Numbered from the stretch's first letter, positions 42,907 to 51,701 are shown. The stretch is DNA of 64,000 nt from Haloferax marisrubri (GCF_001469875.2 NZ_LOPW02000017.1:62001-126000), one strand, 5' to 3'. The notes: generated from the sequence alone by a model not told the origin. A program made the numbers and translations.

Positions 42907-43755
42907 TTACGCGCCGACTTCCGCGCCGACGTAGAGAACGACGACGAGGAAGATCCAGACGACGTCCACGAAGTGCCAGTACATCGAGGCCGTGCTGACG
43001 GAGACGTGGCGTTCGGCGGAGTACTGCCCGCGGAGCGCGCGGACGAAGACGATACCGAGAAGCACCGCGCCGAGGCTGACGTGGAGGCCGTGCAGGCCGG
43101 TGAGGCCGTAGAACGCCGAGCCGAAGATGCCGTCGGTGATGGAGAAGTTCGAGTGGACGATGAACTCGTAGTACTCGTAGACCTGCCCGCCGATGAACAC
43201 CGCGCCGAGCAGGAGCGTGACGGCGAGGCCGAGGATGAAGTTACGGTGGTTCTCCTCGCGGATGGCGACGTGCGCCCAGTGGAGCGTGAAACTGGACACG
43301 ATGAGGATGGCGGTGTTGGCTAACACCAACGAGCCCGTGAGGTGCGGTAGTTCCTGCGGCGGCCACGTCCCCGCGCGGATGAAGAAGTAGTACGCGAACA
43401 GCGCGCCGAACGTCCCGAGTTCGGAGCCGAGGAAGGCAATCATGCCCCAGCGGAGCTTCGATGCGCTCTTCTGGCTCGCGTCGCGCGACCAGAAGTGGCT
43501 CACGAACGCGTGGTACAACCAGCCGTAGAGCCCGGCCAGGAAGAGGAAGATACTGCCGATGAACACGGCGGGACCCGCCGTCTGGCCGACGATTCCGTCC
43601 TGTCCCATGACGTACAGCCCGGCACCGGCGTAGATGCCCGCGCCCCCGACGGCGGTGACGAACGGCCACCAGCTCGCCTCGCCGAAGCCGCGCGGCCAGT
43701 CCTGAACCGCCGGCAGGTGATGGCCGTGGTCGTCGTGTGCTTCTTCGGTACTCAT
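42907..43755 (-). CDS. Heme-copper oxidase subunit III
   Basis: The 282-residue membrane protein has seven hydrophobic segments and subunit III signatures: WPFVTAVGGAGIYAGAGL, FLGSELGTFGALFAYYFF, TLHWAHVAIREENHR, and FYGLTGLHGLHVSLGAVLL, ending YWHFVDVVWIFLVVVLY. It supports proton uptake by a terminal oxidase. No subunit I or II lies adjacent, so the rest of the complex is encoded elsewhere. A His-rich N-terminus (HDDHGHHLP) is present. The TATA-like box at 43777 sets the start. Confidence 0.92.
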   Translation of the reverse strand: MSTEEAHDDHGHHLPAVQDWPRGFGEASWWPFVTAVGGAGIYAGAGLYVMGQDGIVGQTAGPAVFIGSIFLFLAGLYGWLYHAFVSHFWSRDASQKSASKLRWGMIAFLGSELGTFGALFAYYFFIRAGTWPPQELPHLTGSLVLANTAILIVSSFTLHWAHVAIREENHRNFILGLAVTLLLGAVFIGGQVYEYYEFIVHSNFSITDGIFGSAFYGLTGLHGLHVSLGAVLLGIVFVRALRGQYSAERHVSVSTASMYWHFVDVVWIFLVVVLYVGAEVGA

Positions 43756-43776
43756 AGACGCCCGTTATGCTTGGGT

Positions 43777-43789
43777 TACTAAAAATCCT
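43777..43789 (-). promoter_or_regulatory. TATA-like box for oxidase subunit III
   Basis: Minus-strand GGATTTTTAGTAA is centred about 27 nt before the ATG at 43755. Confidence 0.45.
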
Positions 43790-43913
43790 CCCAAACTGCG
43801 TTCGTCACGGGACCGCATGGCCCTCGAACTCGGTTCCGACGGGGACGCGGCGGGCGCGACGCGCGGCGTTCGCGAGAGACGGCCCGACCGCCGCGTTCGG
43901 CGGCGCTCGAAGC

Positions 43914-43945
43914 GGACAGACGGAGAAGAGAACAGAAAGCGGAAC
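43914..43945 (-). terminator. Pyrimidine-rich terminator after the squalene synthase gene
   Basis: Minus-strand CGCTTTCTGTTCTCTTCTCC lies 30-60 nt after the stop at 43976. The 220-nt gap holds no supported gene. Confidence 0.35.
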
Positions 43946-43975
43946 CGAGGCCCGGCCGACGGCGCGGCGGCGTCT

Positions 43976-45052
43976 TCAGTCGACGTTCGTGGTCGCCCGG
44001 TGGAACGGTTTGCGCGAGATGATTTCGCGCATCTCGGCGAGCGACTCGGAGCTCGCGCCGTTCATCTCGGAGACGACGGCGAACACCTCTTGGCGGGAGA
44101 TTTTGACGCCCTCGCCGGTCACCGCGTGTTCGGGGTTGGCGACGAGTTCGCGGAGCGTGCCGACCGCGAGCAGGAACGGAATCGCCCACGCGGCGAGCGT
44201 GTTGCCCTCGCGGAGCGGCACCGTCTCCAAGTAGGTCTGAGCGTCGTCGAGGAACGACTTGGCGTGGTCGGCGGTCCGCTTGACCACCGAGGCCGCCCGG
44301 TCGTTGTGCTCGGGGTCGACGACTTCCTCTTGGGGGACGCCGGCGTCGGCGAGCCAGTCGGCGGGGAGGTAGACGTTGTTCTCCGCCGTGTAGTCGTCGT
44401 GAACGTCCTTGGCGATGTTCACGAGTTGGAGGAGCAGGCCGAACTCCTCGGCGGTGTCGTAGAGCCGCGAGCGGCGCTCGCTGTCGATGTTGCCGCGGGT
44501 CACGAGGTTCGTGATGAGGTTGCCGACGGTGCCGGCGGCGTAGTAGCAGTACTCCTCTAACTCCTCGCGGGACTGGATGCGGAGCCCGCCGGTCTGGGAG
44601 TAGCGTTCGACGAACATCGCCATGCCCGAGACGAGTTCGCGGACCGGCGGCGTGACCGCCTCTCGCACGTCCTCCGGAAGCGCCTCGAACGTCCGGAAGA
44701 CCCGAGCGGTGTTGGCGACGACCATCCAGTCGTCGGACTGTTCGCCCTCCGGGGGGAGGTGCGGCTGTACTGCGGTCACGAACTCGTCGACGGTGGTGTC
44801 GTCGTCGGGGTCGAGCGCGCGGTCGTAGAGTCGAAGGAGGTGTGCCTGCTCGTCGGGCGCGATTGAAGACGAATCCTCCACGGTGTCGGCGATTCGACAG
44901 AGGAGATATCCGATACAGATGTGCGACGCCATCGGTTCGTCGAGGACGTCGACCGTGAGGGCGAAGGTTCGAGAGACCCCCTGAACTGCATCGTGACACC
45001 AATCGAGGTCGTCATCAGTTGCCGGTGGCCGGGCATCGGCGTGTCGAGACAT
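43976..45052 (-). CDS. Squalene/phytoene synthase family, probable squalene synthase
   Basis: The 358-residue trans-isoprenyl head-to-head synthase has SRTFALTVD, the first Asp-rich motif CRIADTVEDSSS, and GLLLQLVNIAKDVHDDY for the second. The first motif is of the DTxED type seen in squalene synthase rather than the DDxxD of phytoene synthase, so farnesyl-PP dimerisation to squalene is preferred, leading to haloarchaeal menaquinone-associated and neutral lipids. A carotenoid role cannot be excluded. It is divergent from the acyl-CoA dehydrogenase gene. Confidence 0.8.
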   Translation of the reverse strand: MSRHADARPPATDDDLDWCHDAVQGVSRTFALTVDVLDEPMASHICIGYLLCRIADTVEDSSSIAPDEQAHLLRLYDRALDPDDDTTVDEFVTAVQPHLPPEGEQSDDWMVVANTARVFRTFEALPEDVREAVTPPVRELVSGMAMFVERYSQTGGLRIQSREELEEYCYYAAGTVGNLITNLVTRGNIDSERRSRLYDTAEEFGLLLQLVNIAKDVHDDYTAENNVYLPADWLADAGVPQEEVVDPEHNDRAASVVKRTADHAKSFLDDAQTYLETVPLREGNTLAAWAIPFLLAVGTLRELVANPEHAVTGEGVKISRQEVFAVVSEMNGASSESLAEMREIISRKPFHRATTNVD

Positions 45053-45080
45053 TCGAAGCGTACCGGTATTACGGAAGGGG

Positions 45081-45090
45081 GGATAAAAAG
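45081..45090 (-). promoter_or_regulatory. TATA-like box for squalene synthase
   Basis: Minus-strand CTTTTTATCC is centred about 33 nt before the ATG at 45052. Confidence 0.4.
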
Positions 45091-45128
45091 TCTCGTGGGG
45101 GAGCGCACCCCGTGACGGCGCAGGAGAA

Positions 45129-45138
45129 AATCATAAGC
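45129..45138 (+). promoter_or_regulatory. TATA-like box for the acyl-CoA dehydrogenase gene
   Basis: AATCATAAGC is centred about 27 nt before the ATG at 45161 and is too close (13 nt) to the alternative ATG at 45146. Confidence 0.4.
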
Positions 45139-45160
45139 ATAGTCGATGACAGACTCACGT

Positions 45161-46303
45161 ATGGACTTCGCGCTTACTGCGGAGCAGAAGCAAATCAAGG
45201 ACATGGTCTCGGAGTTCGTCGACGAGGAGGTCAAACCTCGCGCGGCGGAGATAGACGAGACCGACGAGTTCCCCGCCGACCTCGTGCGCGAGATGGGCCA
45301 ACTCGGCTTGATGGGCATGCCCTTCCCCGAGGAGTACGGCGGTGCCGGCCTCGACTATCACTCCTACGCCATCGGCCTCGAGGAGATTTCCCGCGGCTCC
45401 GGCGGCCTCGGAACTATCGTCGCCGCCCACACGAGCCTCGCCGGCAACATGCTCTACGAGTTCGGGAACGAAGACCAGAAGCAGACCTACCTGACGCCGC
45501 TCAACGAGGGCACCGACATCGGCGCGTTCGCGCTCTCCGAACCCGGCGCGGGAAGCGACGTGCCGGCCATGGAGACCACGGCCGTCAAGGACGGCGATGA
45601 GTACGTCGTCGACGGCGGGAAGCTCTGGATTTCGAACGGCTCGGTCGCGGACACGGTCGTCGTCTTCGCCAAGACCGACCCCGATGCGGGCAACAAGGGC
45701 ATCTCGTCGTTCGTCGTCCGCCCGGAGGAGGACGACGGCTTCGTCGTCGAGGGCACGGAGCACAAACTCGGCGACAAGGGCTGTCCGACCGCCGAACTCC
45801 GCTTCGACGACATGCGCATCCCCGAAGACCGGCTTCTCGGCGACGAGGGCGACGGCTTCGTGCAGGCGCTGAAGACGCTCAACGGCGGCCGAATCACCAT
45901 CGCGGCGCGCTCTATCGGCATCGCCCGCGCCGCCCTCGACGACGCCGTGAAGTACGCCGGCGAGCGCGAGCAGTTCGACCAGCCCATCGGCGACTTCCAG
46001 GCCATCAAGCACAAACTCGCCGACATGGACACGAAGATACAGGCCGCGACGCTCCTCATGCACAAGGCCGCGGACCTGAAGATGCGCGACGAGACGTTCA
46101 TCAAGGAGGCCGCACAGGCGAAGCTCTACGCCAGCGAAATCAGCCGCGAGGTGGCGAACGAGGGCATCCAGATTCACGGCGGCTACGGCTACACCAAGGA
46201 CTTCGCCGCCGAGCGCTACTACCGCGACGCGAAGCTCAACGAGATTTACGAGGGGACGAGCGAGATTCTCCGCAACACCATCGGCGACTGGCTCCAGAAG
46301 TAA
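45161..46303 (+). CDS. Acyl-CoA dehydrogenase
   Basis: The 380-residue flavoenzyme starts MDFALTAEQKQIKDMV. It has FALSEPGAGSDVPAM (FAD/substrate region), ELWISNG-type GGKLWISNGS, and the catalytic Glu in LNEIYEGTSEILRNT (about 366). It oxidises acyl-CoA to enoyl-CoA in fatty acid or branched-chain amino acid breakdown; chain specificity is not readable. It stands alone, with no electron-transfer flavoprotein beside it. Confidence 0.92.
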   Translation: MDFALTAEQKQIKDMVSEFVDEEVKPRAAEIDETDEFPADLVREMGQLGLMGMPFPEEYGGAGLDYHSYAIGLEEISRGSGGLGTIVAAHTSLAGNMLYEFGNEDQKQTYLTPLNEGTDIGAFALSEPGAGSDVPAMETTAVKDGDEYVVDGGKLWISNGSVADTVVVFAKTDPDAGNKGISSFVVRPEEDDGFVVEGTEHKLGDKGCPTAELRFDDMRIPEDRLLGDEGDGFVQALKTLNGGRITIAARSIGIARAALDDAVKYAGEREQFDQPIGDFQAIKHKLADMDTKIQAATLLMHKAADLKMRDETFIKEAAQAKLYASEISREVANEGIQIHGGYGYTKDFAAERYYRDAKLNEIYEGTSEILRNTIGDWLQK

Positions 46304-46306
46304 CCG

Positions 46307-46621
46307 TCAGTCGACGACCGATTCGTCCGCGTCGGCCGCCCGATGCGCCCCGTTTTCGATCCGCTCTGCGAGCCACGCGTGGTACGATTCGACCCGCTCT
46401 GCGCCCGCGTCGGTGAGGCCGTACACGTCGTAGATTCCCTCGGTGCGCCGTTGGAGATGGCCCGCTTCCACGAGCGCGTCGAGCGTGCCGTAGAACGCTT
46501 GGGGGTCGATTCGGAGGTCGTAGTAGCGTTCCAGTCGGGTCTTCAGTTTCTGTCCGCGGAGTTCGCCCGCGTCGTAGAGGATGGCACACAGGTCGCGCCG
46601 GCGGCCGCTCTGAAACCACAT
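46307..46621 (-). CDS. PadR-like winged-helix regulator
   Basis: The 104-residue protein has a winged helix at about 5-80: RRRDLCAILYDAGELRGQKLKTRLERYYDLRIDPQAFYGTLDALVEAGHLQRRTEGIYDVYGLTDAG. The arrangement (helix, recognition helix ending in ALVEAGHL, then a two-strand wing) is that of PadR. The C-terminal helix is short, giving the small PadR-s2 type. Convergent with the acyl-CoA dehydrogenase gene and a candidate regulator of it. Confidence 0.75.
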   Translation of the reverse strand: MWFQSGRRRDLCAILYDAGELRGQKLKTRLERYYDLRIDPQAFYGTLDALVEAGHLQRRTEGIYDVYGLTDAGAERVESYHAWLAERIENGAHRAADADESVVD

Positions 46622-46732
46622 AGCTCACCCCTCGGCTGAGAGACACACGTCACTTTCGTTCCGGCGGCCCGCCGTGCCGACCCGCCCGTCGGAACCGGTA
46701 GTTTAGACAGGCCCTACTCCCTAGCGCCTCGC

Positions 46733-47008
46733 ATGACCGACGCAACCGCAGAAGCGAACGGCGTCACCGCGCGGTACTACGTCACCGACTCCGAGCGCGT
46801 CCTCGAATTCGACCGCGACGGCCGAACCGCCGCCGTGGCTCAGAACATCGACGGCTACGCCATGCTGAAGGTCCGCCCGACCGCGGACGGCGACGAACTC
46901 GAACGCTACTACGGCTTCGACATGGCGCTGGACCACGCCGCGGAACTCCTCGGCGTCTCGCCGCACGACCTGCCGGTCCCCGAAGACGCGGCCGACATGG
47001 GGATGTAG
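46733..47008 (+). CDS. Small conserved protein (DUF7111-like)
   Basis: The 91-residue protein has VTARYYVTDSERVLEFDRDGRTAAVAQNIDGYAMLKV, a beta-rich core, and YYGFDMALDHAAELLGVSPHDLPVPEDAADMGM. I recall this pattern as the haloarchaeal DUF7111 family. No signal peptide or Cys motif. Function unknown. Its start is divergent from the PadR-like gene across about 110 bp. Confidence 0.65.
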   Translation: MTDATAEANGVTARYYVTDSERVLEFDRDGRTAAVAQNIDGYAMLKVRPTADGDELERYYGFDMALDHAAELLGVSPHDLPVPEDAADMGM

Positions 47009-47042
47009 CCCGGACCGGACGCGTCTCGCGCCGCCGCACCGA

Positions 47043-47714
47043 TTAGCCCCAGTAGAAGCGCGGGCCCAAAAACAGGTAGCCGAGCGCCAAGAACAGCAGG
47101 CCGAACGAGAATCCCTCGCCGAGCGTCCCGGAACAGAGGATTGCGAGCCCCTGCACCACGCCCATGACAAGCGCGTCCTGCGCGTGGAGGTCCGGGTAGG
47201 TCACGTCCGAGAGCATCAGCGCGGCCATAATCGCCGAGAGAGCGACGAGCAACATCGGCTCGACGAAGCCAACGAGGACGCCCGCCGACAGAATCGTCGC
47301 GGCGAGCGTCGTCGGCACGCCGACCGTCTCGTCGGACCCGCTGTCGTAGGCGGTGTAGAGCGCCAGTCTGACGACCGCGGCCGCGACGAACAGCGCGGCG
47401 ACGGCGACGCCGGCACCGACCCGAAGCCGGTCGAAGCCCCACATCTCGCGGACGACGGTGACGACGAGCAGGGCGGGAGCGACGCCGAAGGAGGCCACGT
47501 CCGCGAGGGAGTCGAGGTACGGCCCCGCGTCGGTTCCCCCGTAGCGCCGGGCGACCACGCCGTCGAGACCGTCGGCCATCGCGGCCAACAGGATGACCTT
47601 GGCCGCGAGGCGCACGTCGACCGCGGTCAGCACCGCCGCGACGAACCCGAGCGCCGCGTTCCCGGCGGTGACCACGTCGGCGGGGCCCAACCGACCGACG
47701 AATCGGGGTCTCAT
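47043..47714 (-). CDS. pssA: CDP-diacylglycerol-type serine transferase (archaetidylserine synthase)
   Basis: The 223-residue membrane protein has the full CDP-alcohol transferase motif: Asp48, Asp51-Gly52, Ala55-Arg56, Gly64, Asp68 and Asp72 (MADGLDGVVARRYGG ... YLDSLADVASFG). The LAD-x-ASFG continuation and N-terminus PADVVTAGNAALGF are typical of PssA. It would make archaetidylserine from CDP-archaeol and serine. About eight helices. ATG 47714 gives the family start (MRPRFVGRLGPADVVT); the frame runs further upstream but is Arg-rich. Confidence 0.88.
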   Translation of the reverse strand: MRPRFVGRLGPADVVTAGNAALGFVAAVLTAVDVRLAAKVILLAAMADGLDGVVARRYGGTDAGPYLDSLADVASFGVAPALLVVTVVREMWGFDRLRVGAGVAVAALFVAAAVVRLALYTAYDSGSDETVGVPTTLAATILSAGVLVGFVEPMLLVALSAIMAALMLSDVTYPDLHAQDALVMGVVQGLAILCSGTLGEGFSFGLLFLALGYLFLGPRFYWG

Positions 47715-47847
47715 ACCGATGCGATTGCGTACCTGCCCTTTCCCTCTTACGTTCCGTCCGTCAGTAGGCTCCGCATCGCCGCCGAGCAAACCGACTGTCT
47801 GCGGCGCGCTTCGGCCCACTCGGCGGTTCGCCGAGCGAACCATGCGA

Positions 47848-47857
47848 CATTTATCGG
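47848..47857 (+). promoter_or_regulatory. TATA-like box for the second halocyanin
   Basis: CATTTATCGG is centred about 27 nt before the ATG at 47878. Confidence 0.45.
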
Positions 47858-47877
47858 TCGCGTCCCGAGAGGCGACC

Positions 47878-48324
47878 ATGCGAAACCACGGGTCCTCGGA
47901 CGGCGGTCGGACGCGGCGTCAGTTCCTCGCGGCGGCCGGAGCGGCGGCGACGGCCGGCCTCGCGGGCTGTGCGACCTTGATGGCTTCGGGCGACGAGTTC
48001 GACATCGGCATGACCGCGGTCGCGTTCGACCCGCCGACGATAACCGTCGAAGTCGGCGACGAGGTCGTCTGGCGCAACACGAGTTCGCGCGGCCACACCG
48101 TCACCGCCTACGAGGGAACCCTCCCCGAAGATGCCGCGTTCTTCGCCAGCGGGGACTACGAGACCGAGCAGGCCGCCCGCGACGCGTACTCCAACTCACT
48201 CGGCGGGCTCATCGGAAGCGGTGAAAACTACACGTACACCTTCGACGTGCCCGGCGAGTACGAGTACCTCTGTATCCCTCACGAGCAGGCCGGCATGGTC
48301 GGCACCGTCGTCGTCGAGGAGTAA
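47878..48324 (+). CDS. Halocyanin, Tat-exported lipoprotein
   Basis: The 148-residue protein has a Tat motif RRQFLAAAGAAATA, lipobox GLAGC (Cys about 31), and a plastocyanin-like domain with His in RGHTVTAY and Cys-His-Met in YLCIPHEQAGM. It is shorter than the halocyanin at 22385 and lacks the Gly/Asp linker. It would be a membrane-anchored electron carrier. An unrecognised membrane protein follows on the same strand, 32 nt away. Confidence 0.9.
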   Translation: MRNHGSSDGGRTRRQFLAAAGAAATAGLAGCATLMASGDEFDIGMTAVAFDPPTITVEVGDEVVWRNTSSRGHTVTAYEGTLPEDAAFFASGDYETEQAARDAYSNSLGGLIGSGENYTYTFDVPGEYEYLCIPHEQAGMVGTVVVEE

Positions 48325-48356
48325 CGACTATCCCGAAGGCGTCGGTCGGTCCCGGT

Positions 48357-49082
48357 GTGACGCGAGACGAGGCGCACTCGACGTTCCGCACGCGGCTGGC
48401 TCGCCCCCGCGACACGCCGACGCGACTCGCCCTCGCGGCGCTGGTCGGAAGCGGCAGACTCTGGGGCGGCTTATTCGTCGCTCTCCCATGTTTCGCCCTC
48501 GCGGCGACCCGAGTCCACGAGGTGTTCGTCCCGCTCGCCGCCGGCCTCCCGCTCGGACTCTGCCTGTGGCTGCAATGGCTGAGCCACGAGTTCGTCGCCC
48601 CCGAGTTGACCGTCGACTCCGCGGCGGCTACGCTGACGCTGTCGAAGCCCTACGGCAACGGGCGGTACTCCCCGGTCGACGCCGCCGACATCGACCGCGT
48701 CTCAATCGTCCAGTTCTCGGCTATCGCCCTCGTTCGGCTCCGCTACCGCCGGTGGGGCGTCTCGAAGCCGGCCGCGACCGTGATTCCGTCGTCGGACGTC
48801 GCCGAACTCCGGTCGCGGCTCGCGGCGATGGGATTCGACGCCACGGTCCGGCGGGTCAACTCCCGACCAGCGGCCGTCCCCCAATCGGCGACTGACCCCG
48901 CGGTGTCGCGAATCGCCGCGACGACGGTCGTACTCGTCGGATACGTCGGCGCGCTCTCGTACCTCTACGGCCCGCGCGTCTTCGTGACCGACTCCGTGGT
49001 CGTGCCGCTCGTCGTGCTCGTGATTTTCGGCTGCTACAGCGCAGTCTGGCGGTTCCGGCTCCGACGCGCGCGACGCTCCTGA
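48357..49082 (+). CDS. Membrane protein of unknown function
   Basis: The 241-residue protein starts at GTG 48357, the only plausible start. It has two hydrophobic segments near the N-terminus (WGGLFVALPCFALAATRV, VFVPLAAGLPLGLCLWLQWL), a PH-like beta stretch (APELTVDSAAATLTLSKPYGNGRYSPVDAADIDRVSI), then two C-terminal helices (AATTVVLVGYVGALSYLY, VVVPLVVLVIFGCYSAVW). This resembles haloarchaeal PH-like membrane proteins. It may be cotranscribed with the halocyanin. Confidence 0.65.
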   Translation: MTRDEAHSTFRTRLARPRDTPTRLALAALVGSGRLWGGLFVALPCFALAATRVHEVFVPLAAGLPLGLCLWLQWLSHEFVAPELTVDSAAATLTLSKPYGNGRYSPVDAADIDRVSIVQFSAIALVRLRYRRWGVSKPAATVIPSSDVAELRSRLAAMGFDATVRRVNSRPAAVPQSATDPAVSRIAATTVVLVGYVGALSYLYGPRVFVTDSVVVPLVVLVIFGCYSAVWRFRLRRARRS

Positions 49083-49174
49083 CCCGTCGCACGGCGCGGT
49101 CGCGTCGCTCAGGGACTCAGCGTGCAGTCGGCGAAAAAGTCGAAATTCGAAGTCAGGCCGTCGGCGAGACGGGC

Positions 49175-49837
49175 TTACGCTTCGGTCTCTTCGTCGTCGA
49201 CGTCGACTGCGACGTCGTCTTCGTCGACGCTGACGGCGGCTTCCTCTTCGGCCTCGACCTCTTCGGGGCGGGCTTCGAGGGAGAACTTCTTGACCTCGAC
49301 GCGGCGCAGGGGGTAGATGACCTTCGCGTCGCCGTAGATGGCCGACGAGAGGCGACCCTCGACGACGCTCTCGGTGAGCGCGTCGTAGGTGTGGCCCGTG
49401 ATGGCCTCGCGGGTGAGCTCCGTCATGATGCGACGGATCTCGTGTTCCTGGCTGCGGTCGGCCTTCTTCGTCGTGAAGGCGACGGGCTGGAGCTGGACGC
49501 GGTAGTCGTCCTTGGTGATAGCCGTGACGTTGGCTTCGATCTTGGACGCGCCGCGGCGGACGAGGCTACGGAGGTAGTCTCGGGTGAGCTCCTGCTGGAT
49601 GAACTCGGTGTAGGCGGCGTCGCTGCCCACGTCGGTAATCTTGAACGTGAGCTTGACGTTGTTCGCGCCCTGGTCGTCGTTGAGTTCGCCGAGGGTGGAC
49701 TCGACGGTGCGACCGTTGATCTTCTCGGGTTCGTCCGCGAAGGTCGAACCGAGTTCCTTACGGTCGAAATTCTCGGGAGCGATGACGGTGTACCATCGCT
49801 TTCCGCGCTTCTGCTTGGAGACGGATCGTTCACTCAT
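49175..49837 (-). CDS. rps3ae: Ribosomal protein S3Ae (eS1)
   Basis: The 220-residue protein starts MSERSVSKQKRGKRWYTVIAPENFDRKELG. It has ITKDDYRVQLQPVAFTTKKADRSQE and HEIRRIMTELTREAIT, and an acidic C-terminal tail (EVEAEEEAAVSVDEDDVAVD...). It is a small-subunit protein near the mRNA exit. Last gene of the S15-RecJ-like-Pcc1 operon; the start overlaps the pcc1 stop by 8 nt. Confidence 0.95.
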   Translation of the reverse strand: MSERSVSKQKRGKRWYTVIAPENFDRKELGSTFADEPEKINGRTVESTLGELNDDQGANNVKLTFKITDVGSDAAYTEFIQQELTRDYLRSLVRRGASKIEANVTAITKDDYRVQLQPVAFTTKKADRSQEHEIRRIMTELTREAITGHTYDALTESVVEGRLSSAIYGDAKVIYPLRRVEVKKFSLEARPEEVEAEEEAAVSVDEDDVAVDVDDEETEA

Positions 49838-50072
49838 GGTTAGTGTCTGTGTGCGTTCGTGTGGCTTCGATGACGGTCTCGGCGACCGTCACGTTGACGA
49901 CGTAGTCATCGACCGTGGCGTGGAGGCCGCCGGTCGAATGGCGTTCGATTGTGGTGACGAGTTCGTCCCCCTCGACTCGGGTGCGCATCGACTCCGTGTT
50001 GTCCGGTTCGAGCGCGCCGGCGACGATACCGGGGTCGTCGTGGGTCGTCCGCAGGGTCGCACGCCGGGTCAT
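49830..50072 (-). CDS. pcc1: KEOPS complex subunit Pcc1
   Basis: The 80-residue protein RRATLRTTHDDPGIVAGALEPDN followed by SMRTRVEGDELVTTIERHSTGGLHATVDDYVVNVTVAETV is the Pcc1 fold (Kae1/Bud32/Cgi121/Pcc1 complex). KEOPS makes t6A37 on ANN-decoding tRNAs. Pcc1 forms the dimer interface that binds Kae1. It overlaps both neighbours by 4-8 nt. Confidence 0.88.
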   Translation of the reverse strand: MTRRATLRTTHDDPGIVAGALEPDNTESMRTRVEGDELVTTIERHSTGGLHATVDDYVVNVTVAETVIEATRTHTDTNHE

Positions 50073-51190
50073 CGGCGCACCTCCCTGACGGCCGCGACGA
50101 CGTCGCTCGGCTCCGCCGCGGAGTCGAACGTCATCGTCGCCTCCGACGGCGACCCGGTCGTGGACGCGTCCGGCAGTTCGCTCGCGGCCGCGGCGAGGTT
50201 CTCGTCCAGTCCGGCGGGGCCGGTCGAGACGAGGGCCGCGGCACCGACGCCGACCGCGAGAACGGTCGGCTCGGGCGAGCGGAAGTCGCGGGCGAGCCTC
50301 GCCACCGTGGCGAGTCGCCCCGGCGACGACAGGTCACAGGAGAGCGCGTAGAGGCTCTCGTAGCGCCCCGTCGTCGCCCCGCGGAGCGCGGCGTGGGTCG
50401 CCTGCGCGTGGTCGCGCCACGCGCCGAGCGCGGCGTCTCGAACGTCGTGTCCGAGCGCCAGCGCGACGGCGGTCCCGGGCGACTCCCGGACGGTCGCGTC
50501 GAGCACGTCGGCGAAGCCGCCGACGGTTTCGAACGGCCCGTTCGGGGTCGCCTCCGAGCGCAAGACGCGCTCGACGGCGGTCGCCGCTCGGGCGGTCGCC
50601 TCGCCGGTCGTCGCGTCGATGGCGACGAGGGACGCGACGCGTCTGCGAGCGTCCGCGTCGAGTTCGGCCGGGAGCGACAGTTCGGCGAGCGTCGCCTGCG
50701 CGCGCTCCCTGTCGGCCGAAAACGGCGCGTGAACGAGCGTCGAGTGCGCCAGTCCGTCTGCGAGGTCGCCCGTCGGGACGGCCACGCCGGGTCCGGCTTC
50801 GACGCCCGCGTCGGCCGCGACGTCTGCGAGTTCGGTGTCGTCGTCCGGCGTCTCGCCGGCGGCGTGGAAGCCGGCCAGCGCGACCGCCGGGTCGGGGTCG
50901 ACTCCGAGTTCGCGGACGACCGAGACGGCGTCGTTCGGGTCGAGTTCGAGGTCCGCATCGGCGTTCGACAGCCCGACGACTGCCACAACGTCGTCGTTTG
51001 CGACAGTGTCCGGGGCGTCGGTCGCGCGGATGCGGAAGGGGACGTCGAGTGTCCTGAGCGCCCGCCCGATGACACCGGCGGCCGCGACGGCGGCACCGCT
51101 CCTGTGGACGCGGAGACGAACGAACGTCGCCTCGCGTAGGGTCGCGGCGGCGTCGGCGGCGGGTGTCTGTTCGGCGGGGCTCACGGACAT
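50069..51190 (-). CDS. RecJ-like (DHH superfamily) protein without a DHH site
   Basis: The 373-residue protein matches the RecJ-like gene that haloarchaea keep in this operon. Conserved-looking segments include VRLRVHRSGAAVAAAGVIGRALRTL, a GPGVAVPTGDLADGLAHSTLVHAPFS stretch and ALALGHDVRDAALGAWRDHAQATH. The DHH motif and the other metal-binding Asp/His motifs of active RecJ are not visible. It is probably a catalytically dead paralogue with a binding or structural role (compare GINS-associated RecJ homologues). It overlaps pcc1 by 4 nt. Confidence 0.7.
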   Translation of the reverse strand: MSVSPAEQTPAADAAATLREATFVRLRVHRSGAAVAAAGVIGRALRTLDVPFRIRATDAPDTVANDDVVAVVGLSNADADLELDPNDAVSVVRELGVDPDPAVALAGFHAAGETPDDDTELADVAADAGVEAGPGVAVPTGDLADGLAHSTLVHAPFSADRERAQATLAELSLPAELDADARRRVASLVAIDATTGEATARAATAVERVLRSEATPNGPFETVGGFADVLDATVRESPGTAVALALGHDVRDAALGAWRDHAQATHAALRGATTGRYESLYALSCDLSSPGRLATVARLARDFRSPEPTVLAVGVGAAALVSTGPAGLDENLAAAASELPDASTTGSPSEATMTFDSAAEPSDVVAAVREVRR

Positions 51191-51194
51191 TCAG

Positions 51195-51662
51195 TTATTC
51201 TTCGAGGAGTTCGACAGCGACGTCGTAGCTGTAGGTGAAGTCGTCGTCGAGCTTGTCGCCGCGGTAGTACGAGACGAGGCGGCGAATCTTCGATTCCGTG
51301 TTCTGCAGGGCGCGACGGTTGGACTTGTCCTGCTGGTTCTCCTCCATGTGCTCGCGGAGGCGGACGGCGCGCTCCATGAGGTTACGGAGGTCCTCGGGGA
51401 GGTCGCCTGCGGCGTCGTTCTCCTCGAGGATGGTGGTGACCTTCTTGCCCGTGGCGAGCTTGACGTCCGGGACGGGAACGCCCTTGACGCCTTCGTCGCG
51501 CAGGGACAGGCCGATCTGGCTCGGGTCCTTGCCCTGTTCTGCAAGTTCGACGACGCGGGCTTCGATGTCAGCCGCGTCGACGTCGCTCCACTCCGGTGCT
51601 TCGTCTGCCACCGGCTTGTCCGAGCTGGACGAGCCACGGCGGCGGGTGTGCATTCGTGCCAT
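51195..51662 (-). CDS. rps15: Ribosomal protein S15 (uS15)
   Basis: The 155-residue archaeal uS15 starts MARMHTRRRGSSSSDKP and contains the N-terminal archaeal extension plus the S15 core (LRNLMERAVRLREHMEENQQDKSNRRALQNTESKIRRLVSYYRG). It binds 16S rRNA near h22. First gene of the operon S15-RecJ-like-Pcc1-S3Ae. The ATG at 51662 fits the family start. A strong hairpin lies in its leader. Confidence 0.95.
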   Translation of the reverse strand: MARMHTRRRGSSSSDKPVADEAPEWSDVDAADIEARVVELAEQGKDPSQIGLSLRDEGVKGVPVPDVKLATGKKVTTILEENDAAGDLPEDLRNLMERAVRLREHMEENQQDKSNRRALQNTESKIRRLVSYYRGDKLDDDFTYSYDVAVELLEE

Positions 51663-51701
51663 TGTTGCGGGTTGGAACCGCACTGACCGCAGAAACGAGT
51701 A

